The notes beneath the pieces were generated by a model. The model saw only the letters and a program-made list of their open reading frames with translations, was not told the origin of the DNA and did no database searches. Shown here piece by piece: positions 36,301-46,856 of a stretch of DNA of 64,000 nt. A program made the translations under genes and the position numbers. Positions within the stretch are counted from its first letter, which is position 1, and every line of letters starts with the position of its first letter. Origin of the DNA: Thereva unica (lineage: Eukaryota; Arthropoda; Insecta; Diptera; Therevidae); assembly GCA_949987705.1 (NCBI GenBank), contig OX465282.1:1290501-1354500 (forward strand). Reading direction: 5' to 3'.

Positions 36301-37992
36301 TGGACATAACCGATGCTCGTTTCCCCTGCTGTTATAATAGCGCCCTTTGTAGTACTCCACAGCTCTTCAATGATATTTTCGTCAGAAACTCTTTACTGGC
36401 TTAAGGTTTGTTGTAGATTCTCAGCAAATTCTTGCATTTTATTGCTGTACCGCAGAAGGTCTACGTTGAACCGTCTACGGTTTATGGTATTGGGTTGGAC
36501 GTTTCTGATTGCGGCGATTTTAAAGCGAATAGTTACTACTATCAAATGGAGGTCGCAGCACTTCACCTACCTATATACGTGAAGTAATATTGACGTTCAA
36601 AGAAACTATTATTAGAGCCTGATTTTAAAAGATTTACTTTTTTTGGACTATTTTATACCCCCTCAATTGCAGTCGACCGATGTTAAATCAGAATTTCGGT
36701 CAAAATATGTGTCCTCGTAACTATCGATTAACAAGTAAGCCCAAAATAAGTTTACGTGAATGTTTTACTATTAAAAAATAATAAAAGTGTGTTAAGTGAA
36801 TAAATGTTTATAAATGAATGACCTGTGTGAAATATTTCATAAAAAATTATCCAATTATTCATAAGTTACTACAACAAAGCGGCAATATTCTTTATTATTC
36901 TAGGGACAATAACCAACAGAGAATTAAGCACAAGCTGATCATTTAGTAGATAACATCATTACTTAAAAGTTCTTCATTCATTTCATTTTTTAATTTCATT
37001 CTCTGTAAAAGAAGAATTTTTGCAGCTATTTAAACTTATTTATATTTAAAACAAACATTTTCTATTTCAGATTTTAAACAACCACTTCAAGGAGACTATA
37101 TTCAACATTATCCTAAAACTCGAACGAGATGATAATTATCAATTTAAAAATATTGACAATGTCTTAAAGCTACTAGATTGCCAAAAGGCTATATGTGAAA
37201 ACGGAAAGGTAAATTCATCTAAGAATACCTCCTAAAACAGCACTTACCCTTCTCTATTCCACTTTTAGATCTTACTATCTGTCGACCTAATAGACGATAT
37301 ACTATTATTCCTAATGGATATAAAAATTAAGAAATTCGTAATTGATGATACAAATCGAAAAGTTTTTAACAATTTACATTTATCAATGACTGCTGTATGT
37401 TCGGCATTAATTAAAAGCCGTCACTTTATTATCACAGATCGAATACCTCAATTTGTTTATATATTCCGTGATTTATTACAAGCTGTTTGCTGGTATAAAT
37501 GTGATAGGCAAAGGGATGCTAAATTAGATGATGAAGAACTGGATGATTTCGCAGAATTGGCACATAGGCTTGAGAAGTATACTTACAATATACATACATA
37601 TATATAAAATTAATAGAAAACATTTATTTATTAAATTAATTTTATATAATTTTAGCTTAATGCGATACTTAGCTGCTCATAGTTTAGATGTTAAGAGAGT
37701 TGCGCCATATTTACTAACATTCACTATTTCTCTTATGGTAACAAATAAAAGACCAACAACACTTTATCCTAAGGTATAACTATTTATATGTGAAGGGCGG
37801 CAATTATACTGTAAATATTTTCTTTTTCAGATTAAAACACATATTGAGGGTATTTGTTATGATTTAATATCAGTCTGTGATCATCGTGTTGGAAGCTTTA
37901 TACTTCGTTCCTCCAATGAAGCAATGAAACAAGTTTATGAAACATTATGCAAAGACTATCAGAAATATCATAAATTTAAGGGAAAAGTGTAA
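30377..37992 (+). CDS. URB2: Urb2/Npa2 family ribosome biogenesis protein, nine exons
   Basis: Exons: 30377-30392, 30455-33049, 34163-34644, 34699-34932, 34995-35078, 37071-37208, 37269-37576, 37656-37773, 37831-37992. All introns are GT-AG and the joined frame is open for 1378 codons. Exon 1 encodes only MNAAT plus one base and splices in frame to the long exon 2. The family acts in the nucleolus on 27S pre-rRNA during 60S assembly. Evidence is the length (human URB2 is about 1,520 residues), the largely helical repeat-like composition, a short charged low-complexity linker (K/N/E-rich, coded at 31660-31740), and the C-terminus. That end ('HIEGICYDLISVCDHRVG' then 'YQKYHKFKGKV') resembles the Urb2/Npa2 C-terminal domain. 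Introns 2 (1113 bp) and 5 (1992 bp) are swollen by retrotransposon remnants; the rest are 50-115 bp. No stops or frameshifts, so it appears functional. The family call is from recollection of the C-terminal pattern. Confidence 0.75.
33120..34060 (-). mobile_element. Non-LTR RT remnant in URB2 intron 2
   Basis: On the - strand, antisense to URB2. RT fingers read 'VKTAIKSLKNGKAPGIDQVSPEMIKAG' at 33890-33800, then 'AWRKAIVVLILKKGDSPECKN' at 33725-33660. A palm scrap follows at about 33550-33420 ('RSSSTN', 'WWRALETEHVPLKIIQL'), then 'FSEEFPIQADVRRRDFL' near 33360-33300. Damaged by frameshifts. Of RTE or CR1 type; the exact clade is unclear. Confidence 0.7.
35150..36230 (-). mobile_element. Non-LTR RT remnant in URB2 intron 5
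   Basis: On the - strand, antisense to URB2. 36227-35653 holds the pre-RT region and fingers ('AIVTAIHAMAKGKAAGKDG', the 'K.GKA.G.DGI..E' box). 35290-35153 holds a C-terminal scrap ('SVIEARDNANNGREWKRIVNGARD') typical of RTE-like tails. The RT core between is lost. The remaining intron (36231-37060) is AT-rich and unassigned. Confidence 0.65.
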
Positions 37993-38309
37993 TATGTGTG
38001 TGCAAAAGGTGTTTGTAATATATTTTTTTATGAATCGTAATATGATAGTTTGTTTTTCCTAAATTAGAATATTTATAGTAGATTTTTTAAGTTCTCGCCA
38101 CAAGTGATCACCCAAATCAATTTGAATCACTTAAGATTCAAAAAATATCTTTAACTATAGAAGGCTTGTGCATAAACCAGAACTTCTCTTCGAGAAATCG
38201 GCATATATCTCAACCACATCAAACCTGAATATGTGAAAATGTTCCCTGTTCGATCACTTCAATGGCGATCATAAAATTGTAGATCATTATATGCATATAT
38301 TGTACTGAA
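37993..38309. other. 3' flank of URB2
   Basis: AT-rich 3' UTR or intergenic DNA of about 320 bp up to the non-LTR element. I see no canonical AATAAA within it, so the native 3' end signal may be a variant, or may have been displaced by the insertion. Confidence 0.4.
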
Positions 38310-38313
38310 AAAA

Positions 38314-38550
38314 TTGAACTTGGGCTTTGCCTCTGACAGCATCATTCATATAAATGAAAGTCTGACGAGTAAAAACAACGACATTCTCCAGACTGCACGT
38401 AAGCTCCAACGAAGGAATCTTGTTTCCGCTGCCTTCACTCGTCGTGGCCAAGTATACGTGCAGTTGCGGAAAAATGAGCCGCCTAAATTATTTAAGTCAG
38501 CACTCGATCTGAACGACGCCGCCAGCCCAGCCTCCACTTCTGGAGCATAA
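38314..38550 (+). pseudogene. ORF1 C-terminal remnant (FP-like domain)
   Basis: 78 codons ending at a stop. The pattern 'IIHINESLTSKNNDILQTAR' and then 'FTRRGQVYVQLRKNE' is the C-terminal nucleic-acid-binding domain found in ORF1 proteins of many insect CR1/Jockey-group elements, related to the baculovirus FP C-terminal domain. The N-terminal coiled coil is absent owing to 5' truncation. Confidence 0.65.
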
Positions 38551-38818
38551 TAGGAAATTTGGAACAACCAGCCGACGCCGAGGAGCTTTGTATGTGTCTC
38601 ATTTTAAATTTTGCTTTTTTTTTATTATTTCTTTTATGTTTCGATCTAATTTTTCATTTATATTTATTTCTGTTTTATTTTATTTTGTTTTTCTTTTTTT
38701 TTTCTGTCTAATTTTTGAAAATAATTTTTCTTTCTCTTTGTTTCTGTAATGTTGGAATATTACTCTAGGGTTTTAAAATTTTTAATTATGTCGCATCCTG
38801 AACTCATTTTACTATCTC

Positions 38819-39931
38819 GTGTTGATGACTTCGGGTAGTGGTTTTAATATGAACAAAATCAGAACTTTGCTTAACATCTTCGAAAGTAGAGCTCAAGGTT
38901 TAAATGTTTGTCATATTAATGCGCGCAGTTTATGTAATAAAATGGACGAACTTCGTGAAATTTTTCAGGAATCAAATATTCACGTTATACTGGTATCCGA
39001 AGCTTCATTACGCCATCACGTGCCGTCGAAACTCGTTTCTATAAATGGTTATAACCTATTCCGAAATGATAGGAAAAATCGCTCTGGTGGTGGAGTAGCT
39101 ATTTATGTTAAGGACAGTTTTCGATCCCTGAAAGTTAAAGAATCCGTTTCAAATGCCCTGGAATTCCTTAGCATAGAAATTAATAATGGCTACAGTAAAT
39201 GTCTTGTCTCAGTTGTTTACTGTCCCCCTAGAATTTTCACTATTTCTGAAGCTAGCGAGTTGGAAGAGTGGCTCTCTGATGTTACCCGCAACTACGATAA
39301 TATTTTACTTGGAGGAGATTTTAATGTAAATATTTTATCTAATAATGCCCGCTCTAAAAACTTCCTTGATTTTTTCAATACCTTCGACCTTAAACCTGTG
39401 AATCGACTTCCAACGTATTGTGATACTAATAGTCCATCATTGCTGGATATATTTTTTGTGCCGAATGTGGACAATGTATTATTTCACAACCAAATTAGCC
39501 CACCCAGTTATCTCGATCATGACATCCTCTATCTCTGCTTAAATTTCAAAGTTGAAAAAGCTCGGCAAAAAATTTTCACATATCGTGATTATAAATCCAT
39601 TGATATACCAGCCCTACTACAAGGATGTGCCTCTCTCCCATGGAATGGTACATATAGTATCATTGACATTGACGATAAGGTAGAATATTTCAATTCACTC
39701 TGTAATCTTCTGCATGAATCCTTTGTTCCGGTCAAAACTAAACGAATGCTTTCTACCATCTTCCCCTGGTTTTCCTCTCAAATTAACCGACTGATTTCTG
39801 AAAGGAATTTTTATTCAGAAAATACAAGAAAAATAAAACTGTTACCTCTGCCATCCGTAGAGAAAAACTACGATTCTTTTCGTCAAAGCTTAGTCCTAAT
39901 TTGCCTGCAAAGAAATTTTGGGCGAACATAA
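38819..39931 (+). pseudogene. ORF2 5' part: apurinic-like endonuclease domain
   Basis: 370 codons. The exonuclease-endonuclease-phosphatase fold of a non-LTR ORF2 begins around residue 28 ('LNVCHINARSLCNKMDEL'). It continues with 'SGGGVAIYV', 'LGGDFNVNI' (the GDFN metal-site box), 'SPSLLDIFF' and 'LDHD' in place of the usual SDH. It nicks target DNA for target-primed reverse transcription. The frame closes after 'YDSFRQS', where the protein should run straight into the RT frame. This points to a one-base frameshift near 39885-39900. Confidence 0.8.
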
Positions 39932-41601
39932 AGCAACTTGGAGTCCATGGAAATGACTCTGTAGCCCAGGTCTATCTTAGCCCGAATGAGTTCAATAAAC
40001 ATTTCACAGCTGCAACAAGCAAAGTTTGTGATACTCATTGCTCTACGTCTACTGGTAATAATACTGGTATCTTTAGTTTCCGAAACGTGGACTACGTGGA
40101 AGTCCGTAAAGCCTTCTATGCTATTAAATCCGACGCTACTGGACAGGACAACCTCCCACCCATATTTCTCAAGCTAATTCTTCCTGTAATTCTCCCCTAC
40201 ATCTCTCATATTTTTAATAGCTGTCTTATGAAATCACATTTTCCGCTCCAATGGAAAAAAGCGAAACTAATTGCACTACCTAAATGTAAATCCCCAAGTA
40301 GTCTTGCAGACTATCGTCCTATAAGTATCTTATGTTATTTAGGTAAGGTACTAGAAAAACTAATGGCATGGCAAATTGACAGTCACTGTGAGACGGGATC
40401 CCTATTGAGTCGGGTCCAGTCTGGCTTTCGCAAAGGCAATAGCTGTGAAACTGCACTTCTGAAGGTTACTACTGACCTACGAGTGGCTCTTGACTCCGGT
40501 AATGTTGCTTTTCTCGTGCTTCTTGATTTCAGTAAGACTTTTGATAGTGTTGACCACATGCGCCTATTTACCAAATTGGCAACCCACATGAGGTTTACAT
40601 CCTCTGCTACCTCTTTAATCCGCAGTTACCTGCAGAATCGCTCCCAAAAAGTTTGGTTGCATAACTCGATTTCGGATCCCTTACCGATTACATGCGGCGT
40701 TCCGCAGGGCTCCATACTAGGTCCATTACTATTTTCTATGTACATAAATGATCTTAGCAGTGTCGTGACAAGCTGCAAACTCCACATGTATGCAGATGAT
40801 GTTCAGATCTACTTAAACAGTAGTCCTAGACTGGCTGAGAACTGTATTGCGGCTATAAATGCAGATCTAAAACGTATTTATCAATGGTCTGTGTCCAACC
40901 GTCTACAACTTAATGCCTCTAAATCGTGTTGCATTGCAATGTATAGGAGTAAATTAGATACCGGCCGTTTTCCACCTATCGTTCTTATGAATACACGTCT
41001 ACCTTATCAAACGCGTGTCATTAATTTAGGCGTTTATCTGATTTCTCAACTTACCTGCTGCGATCATATTTCTCATACGTTATCTAAAATTTATGGTAAT
41101 TTACGGCGTCTCTGGCTTTACGCCTCCATCTTACCCTTAGGCTCGCGCTCAAAGATAATTAAATCTCTAGTGTTACCATACTTTACCTACGCCACTTTGG
41201 TCTTTCCTTCTCTTGATGCTGCATGCCGTGGTAAGCTTAATGTGGCTTTCAACGACTGCGTAAGGTTTGTCTACAGTCTTCGCCGATCCGAGCACATCAG
41301 TCCATATCGTTATTCTCTTCTGGGGTGCACAATTGATGATTACCTACTCCTCAAGGAACTGACATTTGTTTATAAGCTTCTACATTCCGACCGTCCATCT
41401 TACCTACATGAATATCTCCGAATTGGACGTACTTATAGAAGAACGTTATTTATACTGCCAAGAGTGTCTTTCTTGGTTGGGCAAAGATCTTTTTTTGTTC
41501 ATTCGCTTCAAGTTTGGAATAGTCTGCCTAACTACGTACAAAATGCGGGGTCGTTTAATGTGTTCAGGAAACGCGTCTTCAATTTTTTGAATAACCAGTA
41601 A
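39901..41601 (+). pseudogene. ORF2 3' part: reverse transcriptase
   Basis: 566 codons in the frame shifted from the endonuclease part. RT motifs in order: fingers 'DYRPISILCYLGKVLEKL' and 'QSGFRKGNSCETALLKVTTD', motif A 'LVLLDFSKTFDSVDH' (usually AFD), motif B 'CGVPQGSILGPLLFSMYIN', and motif C 'MYADDVQIY' with both catalytic aspartates. The C-terminal 'RSFFVHSLQVWNSLPNYVQ' segment is typical of CR1/L2-type elements. There is no RNase H domain. With one frameshift joined, the ORF2 protein would be complete, so this copy was active recently. Confidence 0.85.
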
Positions 41602-42083
41602 TATTCCTTCAACTACATTCTTCTTAACTTTTACTTGTTTTGCTTTGTTTCTTTTATCACTTTGTAATAGTTCACTCACTCGTTCCGCTTTTTATTAATT
41701 AATGTGTTGTAATTATAATGTACATGCGTTTTTCAGCGTTAAAAGATTATGTAATCTTGATGTACAATTTATGTTATAAACGAAATAAATAAATAAATAA
41801 AAAAAAATATTTCGTCGGTCTAGAACCAGAACAACGTATGTCCAAAAAAAAAATTCCTTTTTTTAATTTTCTGGTTGTAGAAGAGTTACTTTACCCGTCT
41901 TTATATAAATTCGGCCATAACATTTTATAATAGTAGTAGTTTCCATTTTATCGTATCTCCATTTCACATAACATCTTTTAGAACCATATGAACGTAACGT
42001 ACATAAGTATGGCTGAGTTCGAAAACGTAGTAAACCAATATCAATGCACAATATGCAGAATCACAATGTGATTCATGTCATGA

Positions 42084-43050
42084 ATTGATGGTCGCCCAAT
42101 TGTGCTATTTTCTGATTCTTGCGGAGGTCAAAATCGAAATATAAATACAGTAAAGCGTCAATAATCCGGACGTCAAAAATCCGGACCGTCGATAATCCGG
42201 ATTCGATTCTAGTGGAAAAAAATTCGAGTGAAGACATTTTTTTATGTGGCACGGCCAAGCTCAGGAATTACCTAGTTCATATTAATTAATGGTTTTATTT
42301 ATCTGCTCAATTATTTAACCACAAAAGGGAATTAATAACGGTTTTAGCAAGTTTTCTCTTTGTTATGAACTCAAATGACCTTTTTTGGTCCTGTTCGAAA
42401 ATCCGGACATTTTGATAATCCGGACAGGGTCCGGTCACAATTAATCCGGATTATCGACGCTCTACTGTATGTGTACTATGCTCTTATACGCAGTGCAAAA
42501 ATTGAATATACCTATTTTAGACCAATTCTTTTTTGAACCTGGTCATTCTATTATGGAATGCGACTCTGTACATGCTCGAATTGAAGCAGCTTCGAAGGAA
42601 ATCGACATTTATGATCCATCAGGATGGTATGTAGTAGTGCGAACTGCTTCCAAAATGAGAAAGTATGAGGATTTTTTGAATTTCGCGGAGTTGCAAAAAC
42701 AATTCATTAAAAATAGAACTTTAGATTGTGATGGCGAGCGAATCAAGTGGTTAAAAATAGTACATCTTCAATACAGGAAAAATGAGAACTCTAAAATATT
42801 TTTTAAGTATGATCATAATACTGAATTGAAATTATTTGATATTGCCATAAAACAAACGCGATCCGGACTCCTTAAGCACCAATTAAACCCTGCGTATACG
42901 GCTCCATTAAAAATAACCGAGGCTAAAGCAAAAGATTTGCTTAACTTGTGTGAGTCTGGTTTGATAACAGAACATTATAGGGGTTTTTATAGAAATTTGA
43001 TTGAATCCGAACAGGAATACAGGGCGGACACCGACTCTACAATGGTATGA
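42084..43050 (+). pseudogene. Transposase C-terminal part, interrupted by a MITE
   Basis: A 193-codon open frame (42469-43050) carries 'FFEPGHSIMECDSVHARIE'. Skipping the MITE (42148-42467) joins it in frame to 42084-42147, which reads 'IDGRPIVLFSDSCGGQNRN'. The pair 'SD.C.GQN.N ... F..GHS.ME.DSVH..IE' is a pattern I know from a widespread insect transposon-encoded family, a DDE-type catalytic core. I believe databases file it under a domain of unknown function (DUF7869), but that label is from memory. A stop lies just before 42084, and the N-terminal part with zinc-binding residues is not readable. The ATG at 42469 sits on the MITE target-site duplication and is not the original start. Confidence 0.65.
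42148..42467. mobile_element. 320-bp pogo/Tigger-like MITE
   Basis: Left end CAGTAAAGCGTCAATAATCC and right end (reversed) CAGTAGAGCGTCGATAATCC, flanked by TA on both sides (42146-42147 and 42468-42469). 'ATCCGGAC' repeats occur just inside both ends. TA target duplication and a CAGT.GAGCGTC start are typical of pogo/Tigger relatives. Non-coding. It splits the transposase sequence between a GGQNRN box and the GHS box. Confidence 0.85.
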
Positions 43051-43540
43051 CGAATAAATTAATATTGAACGAATTATAGATTTACTCGCTATTTCTTTCG
43101 TATTGGTTTTTTTTTGTTTTTGCTTTTTTTTTGAATGAAAACTAGATTCATTATGTTATCTGTCTTTTGGATATGAATAAAATATTTTGCTAAAATAACA
43201 TACCGCACATTTTTACTGATCTCAAATATCTAAATACCTTACTCGATGTACTGAAAGTACGGAAATGACGTTGATTATTAAGACCAGAATAACGTATGTG
43301 CAATTCTTCATATAAAATTTAAATATTCGATATAAAAATAAAAGCTGCATCTTACAAAGTTATTTTTTTTTGCACAGAATAGATGATATTTTTAACAAGA
43401 AATACTTGTATATAGATTTCGTGAACAGTTTGTTTTTTAAATTAAAATGGAAATTCGATAATGCATAAAATTCACCTTTTAATAGCTCTCCTGTAAAATT
43501 TCAAAATTGGTGGTTACGTTCTTCTGGTTCTAGACCGACG

Positions 43541-44735
43541 ATTTAATCTGGTCGAAATAATATGAACTTTTGGACCTTTTCTTATGCGCCAACCGCCGTG
43601 CTATTTTTACCCGTGCTACCGTGCTATTTTTACTAGGCGTACCAGGACTAAGGAAATTAGTTTATGAAGACCAATATTTTCTTAATGAGCCGTGTCCCTC
43701 GGGTCATCAGAGCTTCGTGAATAATAAAAAGTCGTATGGCTTAGCCGCCAAAGGTTTTTCAATATTTTTATCATTGTTATGGAAACGACTATTGTGGCAA
43801 CACAAGTATGGGGAGAAGGGCTCTAAACCATCTGATTTCGATGAAATATATCGAATGCTGAACCTCCAAACCGGATCCGGTAAACTACCACTAGTTTCTT
43901 TCTGCGCTGTCTCGAGTGTGTCCTTCACGTTCTATGTCATTGTCCTGTGATAGGGTGAGGCAAGGTCTTCTTTTTCGGCACCAACTGTCTTCACCAAACA
44001 GACTACACCCTTAACCTATCATATCCTTTTTGACAGAGTATAGAAAAAAATATAGAATATAGCATCTTGCTGTGTTGTCTAAAATCCAAGCAAATCGTAT
44101 CGCATCACTTCTAAAGATATAGATTGATCGTTTTCTGGCCGTTCAATCAAGGTAATATTGCTCCATTCCACACCATTTGGGGAACCGGCAACCCCAGTGT
44201 TTCATTCTTCCAACCAACCTTTTCCTAAGCTTTATAAACGACCTGTTCTTAATTCTGTGGTATTTTGTGTCACTCCTATGCCTTCCAAAATACAAACATC
44301 TCCCAGACCTTGTGTTCATGAATGCATGCTCAATTTAATCAACTGGAGCATCGAACTCATTCTTGACTGGGAATGCAAGAATCAAGCAGAGGTATGATGA
44401 TATACTGGAATTTACGTACGAGAACTTAAGAGGGACTACCATAACAGAGATTTTTATCCTCTTTTTGCTGCCTGGGTGCAGAGCTACCAGAGCGTTACAG
44501 TCTCGTAGAGCCACATACTTACAACGCTTTATGAGCTGATTATTCTCCGTCGAGTCCTCCTTGTCTTGTTCCGGGGTCATCAGAGCTTTGAAATAGCGAA
44601 CTTTCTAGTAACGCCGAGCTCTGGTAGTGTAGTCATTGGTCCAAAAGCAGCTGTTAGGGGACTTACCAGTTAAGTGAAAGTACCTCTTGGTCAGATCTTG
44701 ATGAAATATGTCGCACGCTGGAGATCCATATCATG
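43541..44735. other. Repeat debris between the transposon nest and receptor copy A
   Basis: A 126-codon frame (43570-43950, +) has no recognised domain. It contains a short tandem duplication GTGCTATTTTTAC near 43598 and 43621. Two strings in it (GGTCATCAGAGCTT, and a GAT.T.GATGAAATAT.TCG type) recur at 44574 and 44697, so this is repeat material rather than a host gene. 44138-44200 holds a scrap of the RT family seen at 23.4 kb. Confidence 0.45.
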
Positions 44736-44913
44736 GGTGTAAAAAAACTAATGCTTACACTAAAGATTTGTTAAATTTATTTCCACAAAACAAATTGTGC
44801 TATTTGCATCAATACATGTAATCTGCGTATAACAATGCTAACCAACTTGTGCAAGTACTAATAGTATATAACTTTTTAATAGTTTTGTTGAAGCCATATT
44901 TCCTGAAAAGAAC

Positions 44914-46169
44914 TTAAACGGTTTCACCACCATCAGGCTTATTATTAATTTGATTTAGTAAAGTAATTAACGAAAAGGTGAATTTAATTATCTGTAAAGA
45001 AAATGAAAGTTTTAATAAGAGTTTTAAATTAAAGTAATAAATCCTCACAGCTAGAAATGTTGGTAAATGAATTGGAACTAAATTCCCCGCCAACATAACA
45101 AAAGTCTTATGAGTCCGTTGCATAAAAATAATCACAGTCCTCTTGAAGCTTTGATTTTGATCCATCCAATTGCAGCTGTAGATTGATGTTGTCAAGTAAT
45201 CATTCTCTTCCACTAATAAATTAACAAAGAAAGAAACTGGTAGAACTTCAAGAATAATCGCACCCAAGTAACTAATAACAGCCATGATTTCGAACATTTC
45301 TTGTGCATATGATATGATATAAACTGCGGCTGAACACAGAGCAAAAGCAGTGACTATGAATTGAATGAATAATGTTCGTGTGATTACATGTCGAAGATGT
45401 TCAAATAGTCTGGAAAGGATATAGTAAATATTATTAATAATTTATTTAAGTAAAAATACTTTAGGATCTCTCCATGATCATGAATGCAGCTGACTATATC
45501 CTGATAGTTTTCTGTTGATGTTTTCTTTGGATCTTTACCAACTTTTTGAATCCGCATTCCCAGGACATGAACATGACTTAATAGAATATAAATATAGGCT
45601 GGTGGAAACAGATCATCGGCGATATTTTCGATAACAACAAATGTTGTTGCAATTGCTTGATATATATAAACTGGCCAATAGTACTTTCTCCAATCAAATG
45701 GAAACCAACCAGCAAAAATCAACCTCTGACCAACAATTAATGGTACTATAATAAACAATAAAAGTCCAGGATAGTAAACAACATTGAACAAAAAGTACAT
45801 AATATGGCATTTTTTAATCACTTTCCGTAAATACTCTTGTTCGTCATCGTCCTGTGCCCTGCTGTCTAGCTTATTTAAAATCAATTTGATTTTCGAAAAT
45901 CGTTTCTGATAAATCAGTACTGTAAAGAATTTAAATGCCGCTGCAACAATAGTTAAGGACATTGAAAGATTGCCCAAAACCACTTCGATTTTCTCTTCGA
46001 AAAAATTATTCACACTTAGTGATATCGGATAGAAGAATGTAACAATCGAATTTATTATAACTGAATAAATATAATACAAAATTTTATATTTTTTGGTTGG
46101 ATAAATTCCACATATGCGCCAGCTATACCAAATGTACTTAAATGCAACGTTCGAGTCTAAAGGTTCCAT
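44914..46169 (-). CDS. Odorant receptor (7tm_6 family), copy A
   Basis: Exons on the - strand: 46169-45460, 45409-45049, 44991-44914; introns of 50 and 57 bp, both GT-AG; 382 residues, the usual length for insect odorant receptors. These are seven-transmembrane ligand-gated channel subunits with cytoplasmic N-terminus, working with Orco in antennal neuron dendrites. Evidence: hydrophobic segments throughout, the 'LLSHVHVLGMRIQKVG' stretch before intracellular loop 2, and the conserved C-terminal region 'RTHKTFVMLAGNLVPIHLPTFLA' plus 'IIKFTFSLITLLNQI'. The third exon encodes only the last 25 residues, a common arrangement. I chose MEPLDSN as start because it is shared with copy B; an upstream in-frame ATG at 46235 exists only here. 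The last intron is free of stops and a multiple of three. Subfamily and ligand cannot be told. Confidence 0.9.
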
Positions 46170-46339
46170 TTTGTGTTCTTCCTTTTTTTTATTTATTAGA
46201 AAAATTAAATCTCCACAAAACTCTCTAACAATCAAAAAAATTTACAATATTACGTTATTTTATAGCATGTACACACCGACTTGGTTATCGCTTTATGTGG
46301 TTTCAGACTATTTCAGAACGTAACAACTGTACACACTAA

Positions 46340-46732
46340 CTCGATTGGTTATTTCTCTAATTTGTAATACATATTAAATATGGATGTCAATTATATGTTA
46401 TTATAAAATAATTTAGCTCTGTTTTGTAATTATGAACGAAAATTACTCAAGGAAAAGTAATAATTAAAGGAAAAAAGGAAGCAACATGTTTGGAGAGCTA
46501 TTTGGTTGAATAACATGTTATGTATTTCTTAGCTGTGTTGTGTAGTTATGTTACAATTGCTTTCCAACAGCAAATAAAGCTATGTGATGCTAATGCACTC
46601 GCCATTTCTTTACATGTAAATATGCGAATTTTTTGTGGTTTGTCGTAGTTGTTGTCTTTCCCAAAATCATTTAGCAGTTGTTCTGCCTTTGTGGATCAAA
46701 CAGATATTTTTTTCTTTGGCGGTCGTGGACTA
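46340..46732. other. AT-rich 5' flank of receptor copy A
   Basis: Unique-looking upstream DNA with no shared block with the flank of copy B beyond about 46250. Any promoter would lie near 46200-46400; no clear TATA box was chosen. Confidence 0.35.
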
Positions 46733-46850
46733 ATTCTGCCAAAAGAAAGATGAGTTTTGAGCCCCAGAGCTAAGTACAAGGGCCTGTTACATTCTAGGCT
46801 GCACGAAGTAAATTTATTCGGTATCTATATTTAATGGTCTGAATGAACTT
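46733..46850 (+). repeat. 118-bp segment, inverted copy at 59350-59467
   Basis: Runs from ATTCTGCCAAAAGAAAGATG to GGTCTGAATGAACTT and matches the reverse complement of 59350-59467 with few differences. Both copies are followed on their right side by the same foldback arm in the same orientation. Confidence 0.75.
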
Positions 46851-46856
46851 ATACTA

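Larger units (their letters stand above)
38310..41809 (+). mobile_element. 5'-truncated CR1/Jockey-group non-LTR retrotransposon
   Basis: About 3.5 kb, the best-preserved retrotransposon in the window. It holds the end of ORF1 (38314-38550), an almost intact ORF2 (38819-41601 in two frames), a short 3' UTR, and a terminal (AAAT)n run at about 41784-41809. ORF1 is cut at its 5' side, so the copy is truncated at about 38305. It inserted about 320 bp after the URB2 stop codon. Few disabling changes indicate a fairly recent insertion. Confidence 0.85.
41813..43540 (+). mobile_element. TIR DNA transposon with decayed transposase
   Basis: The ends are inverted repeats. The left end CGTCGGTCTAGAACCAGAA at 41813 matches the reverse complement of the right end at 43522-43540 over 19 bases, and similarity continues (AACGTA) inward. 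Flanking ATTT on both sides is a candidate 4-bp target duplication, though the left copy overlaps the A/T-rich tail of the non-LTR element. It contains the transposase remnant at 42084-43050 and a MITE at 42148-42467. Insertion right beside the retrotransposon tail gives the order: retrotransposon first, then this, then the MITE. Confidence 0.75.

Noticed and set aside
43570..43950. 126-codon frame as a host gene
   Set aside because: It contains strings repeated at 44.57-44.72 kb and a short tandem duplication; no domain and no neighbouring exon.
46170..46235. Upstream ATG start for receptor copy A, adding 22 residues
   Set aside because: The extra N-terminus is K/E-rich and absent from copy B, whose sequence diverges there; MEPLDSN gives the family's usual length in both.
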